In this document: positions 43,929 through 54,134 of the stretch, one piece after another
Position numbering within the stretch: position 1 is the first letter of the stretch
Layout: each line of letters begins with the position of its first letter
NCBI GenBank assembly: GCA_963556195.1
Contig: OY744525.1
Location: 53,248,946-53,312,945, forward strand
Length of the DNA: 64,000 nucleotides
Reading direction: 5' to 3'
Source: Sepiola atlantica
Lineage: Eukaryota > Mollusca > Cephalopoda > Sepiida > Sepiolidae
Notes under the pieces: generated by a model
Databases searched by the model: none
The model's input: only the letters and a program-made list of their open reading frames with translations
Told to the model about the DNA's origin: nothing
Translations under genes and position numbers: made by a program

Positions 43929-44329
43929 ATATTCCATGATAAATGCCAGTATACTGAAATCATATGCCCTTAATAGGGTTAAGATGAAAATTCATATACA
44001 CTAAATGTACAAAAGCAAGGAAATTCCCAAATTTTTACACTTTTATTGTCATTAAGGGTATTACTACATATCAACCAAACCATTTCATTATCACATCACT
44101 ACAGTATAAATCTCTATGCATGAGTGGATGAAGTATGTGAGGTGCGCGGAAGAAAAAATCATACCAGTAAAATACATAGCCCTGTTGTGCTCGCATACCC
44201 TTAATGACAATAAAAGTGTGAAAATTTGGGAATTTCCTTGCTTTTGTACATTTAGTGTATATGAATTTTCATCTTAACACTATTAAGGGCATATGATTTC
44301 AGTATACTGGCATTTTTCATGGAATGTCA
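43929..44329. mobile_element. MITE-like element with ~135-bp near-perfect inverted arms
   Basis: Arms 43929-44065 and 44197-44329 are inverse complements with very few differences ('attccatga...aaatgccagtatactgaaat', 'agatgaaaattcatatacac', 'gcaaggaaattcccaaatttt', 'attaagggtat'). The 130-bp centre is non-coding. No target duplication identified. Confidence 0.85.
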
Positions 44330-45240
44330 CTACTTTTGTAAAGGCTATGCCTTCTCATAACTGATATAGTTGGTGGTTTGACTAATCAATATTTCTTCCA
44401 ATATTCACAGGTAAATTTTTTTTTTAATTATGATGAGTGTATATTTACTCATGATACAATTCAAACTTGAACAAATTTTTTCAAAACTAAGGTATATGGT
44501 AAACTGAAATTAAAATGCCATCAACTTGACCCTAGAACCTCTATCTCTGCCAAAAATCAGCTGAACCCATCAAATAGTTGAGATACAGGGTGGCACATAC
44601 GTAGGTACATAGGTACACACAGATAACATGAGTGAACTTTCTGGATCTCTGGGTTGCCTTGACTAATGATGCTGAAATTCTACACACTTATAGAACCTAT
44701 CAAATAAAAATTTTGTGCTAAGTTTTAACTAATTTGGTTTATTGGTTTTTGAGTTACGATTGATCAAAGAAATGAGATTTCCAGCATAGGCCATTTGTGA
44801 AGTCTATTAAGGGATAGAGCGCTCTCGCACCTCCCTTGATACTGATTTTTTATAGACTTCTGACTTTTTACTTTGCTCCTGAATTTTATTGGATTCCTGT
44901 ACCCTCCACTATATAATACCATGTTGCTAATCAGATTTTTTCAACAACTGCACTGTTACATTCGCAGCTACAATGACTTTCTGCTCACTATTGAAACATT
45001 TTTTGGACTATTTTTGCTTTAAGCATAGCTTAAAATTTTGTTGTAAATTTTCAAATTAATACGTACCAATAATTAGCAATTTATTGGGGGGGGGGTTCTG
45101 AGGAGGATAAGAGTAATTCTTTGAAAATCCATGGATTAAAGGTCATTTCAATATTTTATTATATTCCTTGTTTAAACATCTGATGATATAATAAACTTGT
45201 AAAGTAGGTAACTTTACATGTTTTCATTATTTCAACTACT
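44330..45240. other. Mostly featureless; one repeat-like block
   Basis: 44525-44780 has the style of a dispersed invertebrate repeat ('gccaaaaatcagctgaaccc', 'ttgagatacagggtggcacata', 'tttttgagttacga'), comparable in wording but not homologous to R2. No coding frame. Confidence 0.4.
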
Positions 45241-45464
45241 TCCTTAATAGGTAGAGTAAACATCCACAGGATAAAAATCCAAAGAATTTCAACCGGGCTT
45301 ATAAAGAGTGCTCAATATCAAATAGAGCTTTTATATATATGATTATTTTTATTTATACAGACATGTACATAATCTGCAACATTGGCATGTCGATGTTATC
45401 GATCAACAGCTGTTAGAAACTGAGATTTCATAAGGCAGAATGAAAATCTGATGATGTATGAAAG

Positions 45465-46006
45465 GGAAATATAATTATGTCGCATTTTTTATTTTTCCAT
45501 AAACTCTAATCATTAAAATCACATGAAATATTTTTTTGCAATTATATTATTTTTTTGCTGAAAATATTGATTAAACAATGCTTTATTCAATAATAATATC
45601 GCTAATTCAAAAAATTAATTTTTCTTCGAGTTATAGTGATTTTGTTAACACGGTATTTAGGGGCCTTTTTCGTAATATATAAAAAATATTTAAAAATATA
45701 TTTTTTTAATTGTTATGTTAACACTGTTTTATTTTCATAAAAACAACAAAAATTAATACATTTTTAAAAATTAATATATAAAAATATAACTTTAGTAAAG
45801 GTGTATTTTATTTTTAAGAAATAATACATTTTCACTAAGATTTCAAAAAAAAAAATAATGGTTTCATTATGTTCCGTGATTGTTGATTAATAAATATTGA
45901 AAATTTCATTAAAATTGGTTGATTTCCTGAATTTTAGTGAATTTTTAAGTGGGGGGGGGGGGTCAAAATGTTTTTACATTCTGGGAATCGGCCATTGATT
46001 TTGAAC
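45465..46006. repeat. Right arm of the 11.3-kb inverted repeat
   Basis: Inverse complement of 34740-35296; outer end '...tcggccattgattttg'. Directly followed by (TA)n at 46014-46053. Confidence 0.8.
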
Positions 46007-46007
46007 G

Positions 46008-46013
<6 letters not shown>

Positions 46014-46053
<40 letters not shown>
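46014..46053. repeat. (TA)n microsatellite
   Basis: About 20 TA units. Confidence 0.95.
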
Positions 46054-46056
<3 letters not shown>

Positions 46057-46059
46057 AAA

Positions 46060-46805
46060 AAATGAATACGAAAAATATAAATGTTTGTGAAAATCATTTT
46101 TAATCTGCGGGCGCACCTTACCGAATTGATTTATCGCCCTTGGTTGAACAAAATAAACTTGTTAAACAAGTCTCCTTGCGTGCGTCAACAGGTGAACTTC
46201 GTCGAATCTTCAACAACCAGACGTTCATGCACCAACCATGTTCAAAACTTGTCACTATGTGCAAAACGAACAATCAAAGCGGTAAAACTTTACAATAAAT
46301 TTTTAGGAACCATTTTAAAAGTTAATTTTGTCATTTTTATTTAAAAATGAGGTTTTAACTTTCGGGTCGGATGCATTTTTGTTAATCGACTTGGGATTTT
46401 TGTTTTTTAACTTCCATTTTAAGGCGTCGACATAACATTTCTCTTATTATACTACTAACCATGTAGTGCAATAATCGATTTCCATAAATTGATCAACCAT
46501 CCACTTCTAAATTAATAAATTCTGCAGTGGATATTTAAAAAGAAAACAAAACAATTTTTTTCTTTTACCGCCCTATTTCTTTCGATTCCGCCATTTTTTT
46601 TCTCTAATTCTTGATTTTTGACTTTTAAAGTTTTAGTTCTTTTCAAGAATAGTGTCGCTTCTTGTTGTTCCTCTTTGGCATCGGTCTTCCTTTTCGATTA
46701 ATAAATCACAAATTCTCATGCATTTAAACTGTTAATGAAAAATCGGCGCTTGTGCAGTTTAGTAAATAGCGGCAGATAATCACAGGAAGTAACGACCAAT
46801 AGATT
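46060..46805. other. AT-rich interval
   Basis: An 87-codon frame at 46081-46344 is not recognisable and has no supporting context. Nothing else seen. Confidence 0.45.
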
Positions 46806-46810
46806 TATAA

Positions 46811-47583
46811 CGACAGCTTACAACGAAAAAGGGGTAAAAAAAACCAAAAAAACATACATGTTACGAAAGGCAAGATAAGTTACTCTTCTACTAACCTAAG
46901 TTTATTTGGCTTTAACTTAATTTAAAGTGTTTTTTTGTTGTTGTTGTTGTTCAAAATAAACCTCTATTTATCTACTTCCCACAGAGTAGAATGTGACACA
47001 CGGTCGGAAAGTGGGAATTGCGCACTCTAGAGGAAGAGTACTTGAGGTCTTTAAAAATTGTCTGGGCAGTCCCGTCGGCATTCCCCGGTAGGGGCGCCTC
47101 AGGCGATCAGCAATAAACTAACCCCTTCTCAAAGGGTGAGAAGGCAAAGCCTGTGAGGGTGGACCTCCTAGAACTGCGCAGGACGTTCAAAATAAACCTG
47201 GTGTCCATCTGTTCAGTTGGAACGGGAAAAAATAGCTGTCCATGATCCCAGCACGGGGATCCTTGATAATTTGTGAAAAATTGAAAAATAAACAAAATAG
47301 TGTTAGAAACACATTCAATAAATGTCACCAATCGTGGGAAAATATAATGTTCTACCAGTATTTTGCTTAATTTTCGTTTGTTTTTAAACGATTATCGAAA
47401 CTGTAATTTCAACCATATTTTTTTTCGTTCTAACTGAACAGGTGGACACCAGGTTTGTTTTGAACACAAAAAAAACGCTTTAAAATAAGTTAAAACATAA
47501 ATGAACTTATCTAATCTTGCCTTTCGTAACATTTATTTGTTGTTTTTTTTTTTGTTCCCTTTTTCGTTCTGTTAGCCCGTTTT
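46811..47583. mobile_element. Foldback element F5, second copy, with SINE insertion
   Basis: Ends 'acagcttacaacgaaaaa' and 'tttttcgttctgttag' pair; inner 'ggcaagataagttactctt' and 'ctaatcttgcctttcgtaac' pair. It matches 38928-39634 except for the 221-bp SINE and one copy of the target duplication. Confidence 0.75.
46964..47184 (-). mobile_element. 5'-truncated U2-family SINE with 15-bp target duplication
   Basis: The body matches the array units (GTCCTGCGCAGTTCTAGGAG, GGGCGCCCCTACCGGGGAATG-like, GTAGATAAATAG tail on the minus strand) but has no U2 head, starting at the equivalent of the GTCCTGTGCAG block. GTTCAAAATAAACCT flanks it at 46949-46963 and 47185-47199. The related element at 39330 has the site once. 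This shows real retroposition with 5' truncation, as expected from target-primed reverse transcription. Confidence 0.88.
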
Positions 47584-47593
47584 GTAGGTGGTA

Positions 47594-47702
47594 GGACAAA
47601 AGCCCACTAACTTACAAAATTTACATACAAAGAGTTATTGATTGTAAAATAATTAAATATAAAAAATATTTTTTTATTTTTTACATTGGTGGGCTTTTGT
47701 CC
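47594..47702. mobile_element. Short MITE-like element with 14-bp inverted ends
   Basis: GGACAAAAGCCCAC (47594-47607) and GTGGGCTTTTGTCC (47689-47702) are exact inverse complements around 81 bp of AT-rich DNA. Confidence 0.6.
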
Positions 47703-48013
47703 GCACACCGTTTTGCCACGTGGGAAACGTTTTTTATATAAGCCTCGCATTAAATCTAAATTATTGAGATTTTAAATTTATTTTGCTAAAGCAGTAACTA
47801 TATAAAAAATGCCAAACTTAGTAAAATTTAGGGTACGTGGAGGCGATTAACTATTCTGTACTTTCACCTAACAATTTAGTAAAAACATAAGATACCGTAA
47901 CTTAAAAATCCTATCTAAAAAAATAGCACTGTCCGTAAACTGTATAAGCACCAAATTTATTTATCTACTGACCTGTATACTTTTAACGGGCTGAAACTAA
48001 GTTTTATTTTTAA

Positions 48014-48046
48014 CTAGCAGGGCTACCCGGCGTTGCCTGGGGCGAT
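48014..48046 (-). mobile_element. Helitron-like 3' end
   Basis: Minus strand: CGCCCCAGGCAACGCCGGGT, then AGCCCTG, CTAG (48017-48014), then T. The partner 5' end would lie to the right, possibly beyond the minisatellite; not found. Confidence 0.5.
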
Positions 48047-48137
48047 AAAAACATAGACATTCACCCTCCTTTTGATGAGCAAAAAAAAATGTTTAAATTA
48101 AAAAAAAAATTTGGAAGAAAAATAAAACAAAACAAGT

Positions 48138-48740
48138 GCCATGCCTGGGTCATATACTGCACAAGTACCATGCCGTATTATGTATTGCACAAGTACCATG
48201 CCCGGGTCGTATACTGCAAAAGTAAAAAAAAAAAAAATATTTGAAGAAAAAAACGGAAGAAAAAAATTTAGAAGGAAACAAAAAAAAAAAAAAATAGAAG
48301 GAAAAAAACCTTGGGAGAAAAAAGTTTTGAAGGAAAAAAAAAAATGTTGAAGAAAGAAATATGTATACTCTACAAGTAAGTACCATGCCCCGGGTCATAT
48401 AGTGCACAAGTGCCATGCCCCGGGTCATATAGTGCACAAGTGCCATGCTTCTGATCATATACTGCACAAGTGCCATGCTTCTGATCATATACTGCCCAAG
48501 TGCCATGCTTCTGATCATATACTGCACAAGTGCCATGCTTCTGATCATATACTGCACAAGTACCATGCTTCTGATCATATACTGCACAAGTACCATGCTT
48601 CTGATCATATACTGCACAAGTACCATGCTTCTGATCATATACTGCACAAGTACCATGCTTCTGATCATATACTGCACAAGTACCATGCTTCTGATCATAT
48701 ACTGCACAAGTACCATGCTTCTGATCATATACTGCACAAG
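48138..48740. repeat. 30-bp minisatellite in two blocks
   Basis: Block 1 (48138-48225) has three loose units. Block 2 (48381-48740) has 12 exact-length 30-bp units. Units carry either CCCCGGGTCATATAGTGC or CTTCTGATCATATACTGC after 'ccatg'; the second type has spread to ten consecutive units, differing only at 'aagtgcc'/'aagtacc'. The blocks are separated by A-rich, GAAGGAAAAA-like sequence. Because 30 is a multiple of 3, both strands have spurious repetitive frames. Confidence 0.95.
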
Positions 48741-49014
48741 TGGCAATCAGAAGAGAAACCTAGATGGCGTTAAAATATTATCAAATACTATCACTCTGAC
48801 GTCACATACCTATCACTATGACGTCAGGGTGAATGATAACATTAAAAAATTGCAATCACATTAAACGAACCTACTAACAATAGAGATTGAGCAACCCTTG
48901 CATCACTATGTGTCCTTCTCCTCCTCCCTCCTCTTACAATGGCATCATTTCCAGTGACTCAGAGTTAAATAAAATTAAGTTATTTCAAAGTATTAAAATA
49001 TGACTCATCATTTT

Positions 49015-49915
49015 CATTAAAAACCATAAATTGTTTTATGTACGTGAGGTATAATTTGCCGGACAACGCCGAATACTTTTCTTTTGAGTACGTACTCAAG
49101 AATGGCGGGCAGTGGCGGACCTTGGCGTAGTTTCTTACCCCCTCCATGTAAATAGAATTGACGCTAAGAAACGTTAAATAAAATTTAAAGTTATTTCAAA
49201 GTATTACGTAATTAAATTACAATATGACTCAGCAATTTCAAATTACTATAAAATATAATGAAAAATAACTGAAAAGTCCCCCCCCCCCCCCGATGAAATA
49301 TGCCCCATGGACCCCTAAGGGGTGGGTTTATTAATTCGGGAATACTCTCATGATCTTACTCTGTGAATTTTACATAAGAATACACTTTTATATGTTATGT
49401 ATATTCTCTGACCTTGTTTTCAAAACCTAAATTGTGTTTTTAAACGTGAGTTATCGTTCTTCCTTAGCTATCCTCTAACAAATAAATTTCATTAAAAAAC
49501 ATGAATTGTTTTATGAACTTGAGGTATTATTTGCAGGACAACACTGAATACTTTTCTTATATAAGATATTATAAAATGTACATGTATTTGTGTACGTACA
49601 GAGTGGCGGACCTTGGCGTAGTTTCTTATTCCCTCCATGTAAATAGAATTGACGCTAAGAAACATTAAATAAAACTTAAAGTTATTTCAAAGTATTACGT
49701 AATTAAATTACAATATGACTCAGCAATTTCCAATTACTATGAAATATAATGAAAAACAACTGAATACCCCCCCCCCCTGATGAAATATTCCCCATGGACC
49801 CCTAAGGGGTGGGTTTATAGATTCGGGAATACGCCCATCAACTTACTCTGTGAATTTTACATAAGAATACACTTTTATATTGTATCTATATTCTCTAACA
49901 TTTTTTTCTATAAGG
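49015..49915. repeat. Direct duplication, two ~425-bp copies about 475-497 bp apart
   Basis: 49015-49440 and 49490-49915 share 'aattgttttatg(t/a)ac', 'gtggcggaccttggcgtagttt', 'ctccatgtaaatagaattga', a C10-14 run, and 'ccccatggacccctaagggg'. A partial third start is at 48960-49020. Each contains 'ggacaac(g/a)c(c/t)gaatacttttctta'. Non-coding. Confidence 0.85.
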
Positions 49916-50478
49916 CACACACACACTAACATACAGCCATTCAATTTTATATAGAAGATCTGAATTTGTTTTCGATGTTACACTGAAACCACAATGGCTG
50001 ATCACATGAAATCTTTGGGTAAATTCATGCTGAAAAGATAATAATAATATAATAATAATGAAGTTACATGAGTGCTCATTTTATAAAGGAAAGTGATCCC
50101 CCATTCTAAAATCTTTAATTTTTTTTTTTAAATTTAAATTCCTTCTTTGCGGATATTTTTTTAGGCTATGTAAATGTATTTGCACAAAAAAAAAAGTAGA
50201 ATTTGAACTTTTTTAGAGGGTAAACTGCGCCGGGTAAGATAGTAATGAAAAAAATACCAAAGTTATTTAGATGCTTTTACATTTTAGCGGATACTTTAAA
50301 TAAAAGAAACTGAGTAATATCTGTTTGATGTACGTATCTGTCACGGAATGAAAATATTGTATACCGAAATTAATCAAGTAGTTTTTTTTTTATATAAAAG
50401 AAAATTAAATTTTAACCATGTACGAAGAGGGCAGCCATTTTTAAAGTTTTAAAAGGGGGGATGAAAAAAAGAAAGAGG
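49916..50478. other. AT-rich interval
   Basis: No supported feature. Confidence 0.45.
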
Positions 50479-51568
50479 CTATTTTGCCGATCCCGGCAAA
50501 ATAACGACCCCCTTGTTATTTTGCCGACTAATGTTTTTTTAACCTAACTGTTATGGCCTTGTGAAAGAAAGGGTAATGAAATAAATAAGGAACAAATATT
50601 TAACAATTTATTTTCATTGTCATAATCAGTTGTTATTCCGTCAGTTATTTTAATCTTTTGAATATAAAAGAAGTATCTTCTTTTAATACAAAAAACATTA
50701 AAAGTAAAAACTAAATGAACGAAAATATTACAGACAATTAGATTCTTTAGTTGGATTTAGACGTAATTTGCGTCGGATAAAAATGTTTTAGTTATTTAAG
50801 AAAAAAAAATAGTTTTCATTCATTGATATAAAAAGTAAATAACTCTTGTGAAGAAATCTGATTATTAAAATTAATTAAAGTCGCTAAAGAAATTAAATCA
50901 GATATACTTTTTTTCAACAGTATGTATGTTTATATAATTTCAGTTTTATAAACAGTCTAAACAGCAATTTTAAAACTGATTTTTCACTATCTTTTAAGAT
51001 AAATGTTGGTAGGACTATTTCTCATCATTTCACTAAATTAACCATTAAATTGAATGTTTTTCTTGCGATAAAATAACAGTAGCAATTGTCAATAATTTCA
51101 ACTGCTACATGTAACAACGAATTTTAATGCAAAGTTGAATTGTTTTACAAACAAACATTGTGAGGTAATCCGGTAGAGTTATATTTTTAAAAAAAAAGTA
51201 GACAAACGGGTTTCAAAGCGAATTATTTGTACTGTAAAATATAATTTGTATTTTTTTTACAATAAAATAATACGTAAATGCATTTAAATGGACGTAGAAA
51301 TTCATTGTAGTTACTTAGTCAATGGTGAAATAAAACTTATTTTTTTCGTAAGTCATGGCGAAAATTGCTGTATGAATTATTTATTTAATCTAAAAAAATA
51401 GTCAGAAGTTTTAATTATTTCTTTTTATATTGGAAAAATGTTGAAATAAAAATTAACTGGCAGTTAAGTTGACTCGTGAAATCTTAACTGTAACAGGTTA
51501 AATCAATATGAACCGGCAAAATAACAGCCCCATCGTTATTCTGCCGGGACCGGCAAAATAGCCTATTC
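50479..51568. mobile_element. 1.09-kb element with compound palindromic ends (TTTTGCCG)
   Basis: Left end 50486-50528 and right end 51513-51568 are inverted copies starting AGGCTATTTTGCCG. Each end contains three TTTTGCCG/CGGCAAAA boxes in alternating orientation, so each end itself folds (TATTTTGCCG-atcc-CGGCAAAATA). The 1-kb interior is AT-rich and non-coding. No target duplication is evident, so the superfamily is open. Confidence 0.8.
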
Positions 51569-51634
51569 GTTTTTTTTAGTTGATTACGTGTTAACACCAT
51601 GGAAAACAGAAAGAAGAAAAAAGACAAATATTTT

Positions 51635-52015
51635 AGATGAAATTTTCGAAAAACCAACACATGGTGTAATTGTAAATAAAATCATTTATTTTTTATTTTT
51701 TGCAAGCTTTCGATGAATAACATCTCTTTTTAGTTTGTTTTTCTCTTCATTTCGATGGTATTAACCTCGAGATTGACTAGACTTAACTTTTAAACTAACA
51801 TCCTTAACAACTAGATGTGCATTTCTGACTCTAACGTGGATTCGACCCCTCAGGGTTAATACTATCGAAATGAGGAGAAGAAAAAGACAACTAAAGAATA
51901 GTCTTGCCTGACAAAGATGTTATTCATCGAAAGCTTGTAAAAAAAATAAATTAAATGATTTTATTTAAAATAGCACCATGTGTTGGGTTTTCAAACATTT
52001 CATTTAAATATATTT
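51635..52015. mobile_element. Foldback element with ~135-150-bp arms
   Basis: 'ccaacacatggtgtaattgta', 'aagctttcgatgaataacatc' and 'tcatttcgatggtattaacc' are followed by their complements in reverse order from 51855. The loop is ~85 bp. Non-coding. Confidence 0.8.
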
Positions 52016-52453
52016 TCATGTGTGCTTCAAAGATGTTATCAATTACCTTAAATATTTTAGAATTTAGAGTGGGGGGTTAATTGTATATATATTTAACGTA
52101 AAATGTTCTTCAATTTCTGAGCCATTCTATCTTTTTTAGGGAACTTAACAAAAATAATTTACCACTAACCCGAAGTCCAAGTGGCAAAGCCATAAAAACC
52201 ACACGTAATTGCCTAAAAATGTTTTAGTTATTGTTTCGATTTATTTATTAAGTAACTTTAATTAATTACTGTTTATATAGACAAAACTATTACATATAGA
52301 TAGTACAAATAAACCTATGCCATTCCAAATTAATAATACAAAACATTAATTATGAACGGTTGAAAAATAGTTTAGCTAATTAGGCAGTCAAAAGGTTCTC
52401 TCTTAATCGTTAATCTGTACTATATAAACAGAATATCAAGATTTTATGTTGTA
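52016..52453. other. AT-rich interval
   Basis: No supported feature. Confidence 0.45.
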
Positions 52454-54130
52454 CTAGCAAAAACTACCCGCTCTCTAGGCGGCTATTACTGATGCTGTAG
52501 TCTTTACAAAAACCAAAGAAGTACTTTTCATTTGACATTTTGGTAATTTAGAGGAAATTTTTAAAAAATGATGATTGTCATAGTGTTATTTGATATATTC
52601 CAATATGGGGAAAATATACTGTGCATGAACATTGTCGAAGTTTGTTTTTTAGGAAAAAAAACAACAAAAAGGTTAATTGATATGGTCTTTAAGATATTCA
52701 ACGTCGATAAATTTTATTTTGTTTCAGCATAAAAATTAAAATGAATTCCCCATTAAAACTGGTTATATAATGAAATGAATAAACATAAGGGTGGAACGTC
52801 GATTGGTAAAATACTCCACTTTTATATTACTGAGTAATTCGAAATGGGTAATTGGTACTTTTCACCATTCTTATAAATTAAAGAAAAATACTTTTTTGTA
52901 ATTTAGAAAGATTAGAAGAGATTTCTTTATTTTCTAATACACATTTTTAATTCATCATCACCACCATCATCATCACTACCAACGTTAACTCCTTGGTCTT
53001 TTGGCTAGGAGCAAAATCTAGTATCTGTACTGAATCTGCACTTAGTTTTTATGTTCTCTGTCAGTAAATGAGAAATCCTTCTAGACCGAGGCAATTGAAA
53101 TTTTTGTTGCAATTCAAATTGCCCATTTTGGGGGAGCTGGATTCTCCTCACGTTAAATATTGACATTGTGCCTAACTCTGCTCTCGTGGGAGGACGTAAA
53201 TAGGAACAGCAACAACAACAAATTCATTACAAAAATAATAAACGCATGTATTTAATTATTAACAGATTAGAAAATATGAATTCATTAGAAACTTAAATAT
53301 AAATAAATATGCAACTGAGAGGATGATATCATGATAAACGAACTACATACACTGACCCCCTACCCCCCCTCAAAGGAAGGGATAATGCCTGGGAGGATGA
53401 TATCATAACAGAATAGATGGTAAACTAACTCCCACACACACACAAAACTGGTAATCCTGAGGAACGAATGTATACTGTATGGCCTCCCCCCCCCCCCGAA
53501 GAGGAGGTAATACCTGGGATGAATGTATCATAACGAATGAAAATATACAACAGAGAATTAAATATGCATAAACCGTTTTAATGTCAATATAGTTAGAATA
53601 GGTGGAAAAAAACTTTTGCATTTATTTATTTAGAGAACGTTAAAAACCATGGCAAGTTTCATTGTCCACATGAAACGCCTAAATGAAAATTGGCTGGAAA
53701 AATATAGTCGCCATCTTTATAAACAAAGATGAATATGTTGACTAAGGAAGACGATAACTTTCATAATTTTCTAGTTGAAAAAGAAATGTTTATTATAAAC
53801 TTGAATTATCGTTCTTCCTTAGCTAGTATCATGATGAACAAACACTACTTCCCTCCGCCCAAAAAGGAGGAACTCATTCTTGCGTGAACGGTCTTATGAG
53901 AACAGAACCAATACTATACTCCCCCTCCCCCCAAAAAAGATATTTTGACTAAATCGAGTCGTGGGTTTGTTTGTTTTTTCGTTAATGGAGGATTACCTCC
54001 TACACAGTACACACACCCTTAAAAACGGAGGAGGTAATTCCTGGGAGAACAGTCTTATGACAGCAGAACTAATACTACACTAACACCGCCCATTAAAAAA
54101 TATTCCAATTTAATCAATTTTTTTTTTTTA
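52454..54130 (-). mobile_element. Helitron-like element, copy C
   Basis: Inverted relative to copies A and B. The 3' end is CTAG at 52454-52457 with CAAAAACTACCCGCTC...GGCGG beside it (plus strand). The series of degenerate modules runs up to about 54130, where the match to copy B stops at an A/T-rich 'tttttaaattt' boundary. It carries the SINE (52991-53203) but only a short triplet tract. Confidence 0.6.
52991..53203 (+). mobile_element. U2-related SINE, diverged subfamily (copy C)
   Basis: Head GGTCTTTTGGCTAGGAGC and AGTATCTGTACTGAATC; body GGGGGAGCTGGATTCTCC; tail TTGTGCCTAACTCTGC, GGGAGG, GTAAATAGGAACAGCAACAA. Same position in the element as the other two copies. Confidence 0.65.
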
Positions 54131-54134
54131 AATT

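Noticed and set aside
34740..46006. Polinton/Maverick-type giant transposon suggested by long inverted arms
   Set aside because: No integrase, polymerase, protease or capsid frames in the interior, and a third arm copy breaks the simple two-ended structure.
48150..48773. Long repetitive reading frames on both strands (198 and 139 codons)
   Set aside because: They arise from a 30-bp minisatellite whose unit length is a multiple of three; no start context, domain or neighbouring gene.
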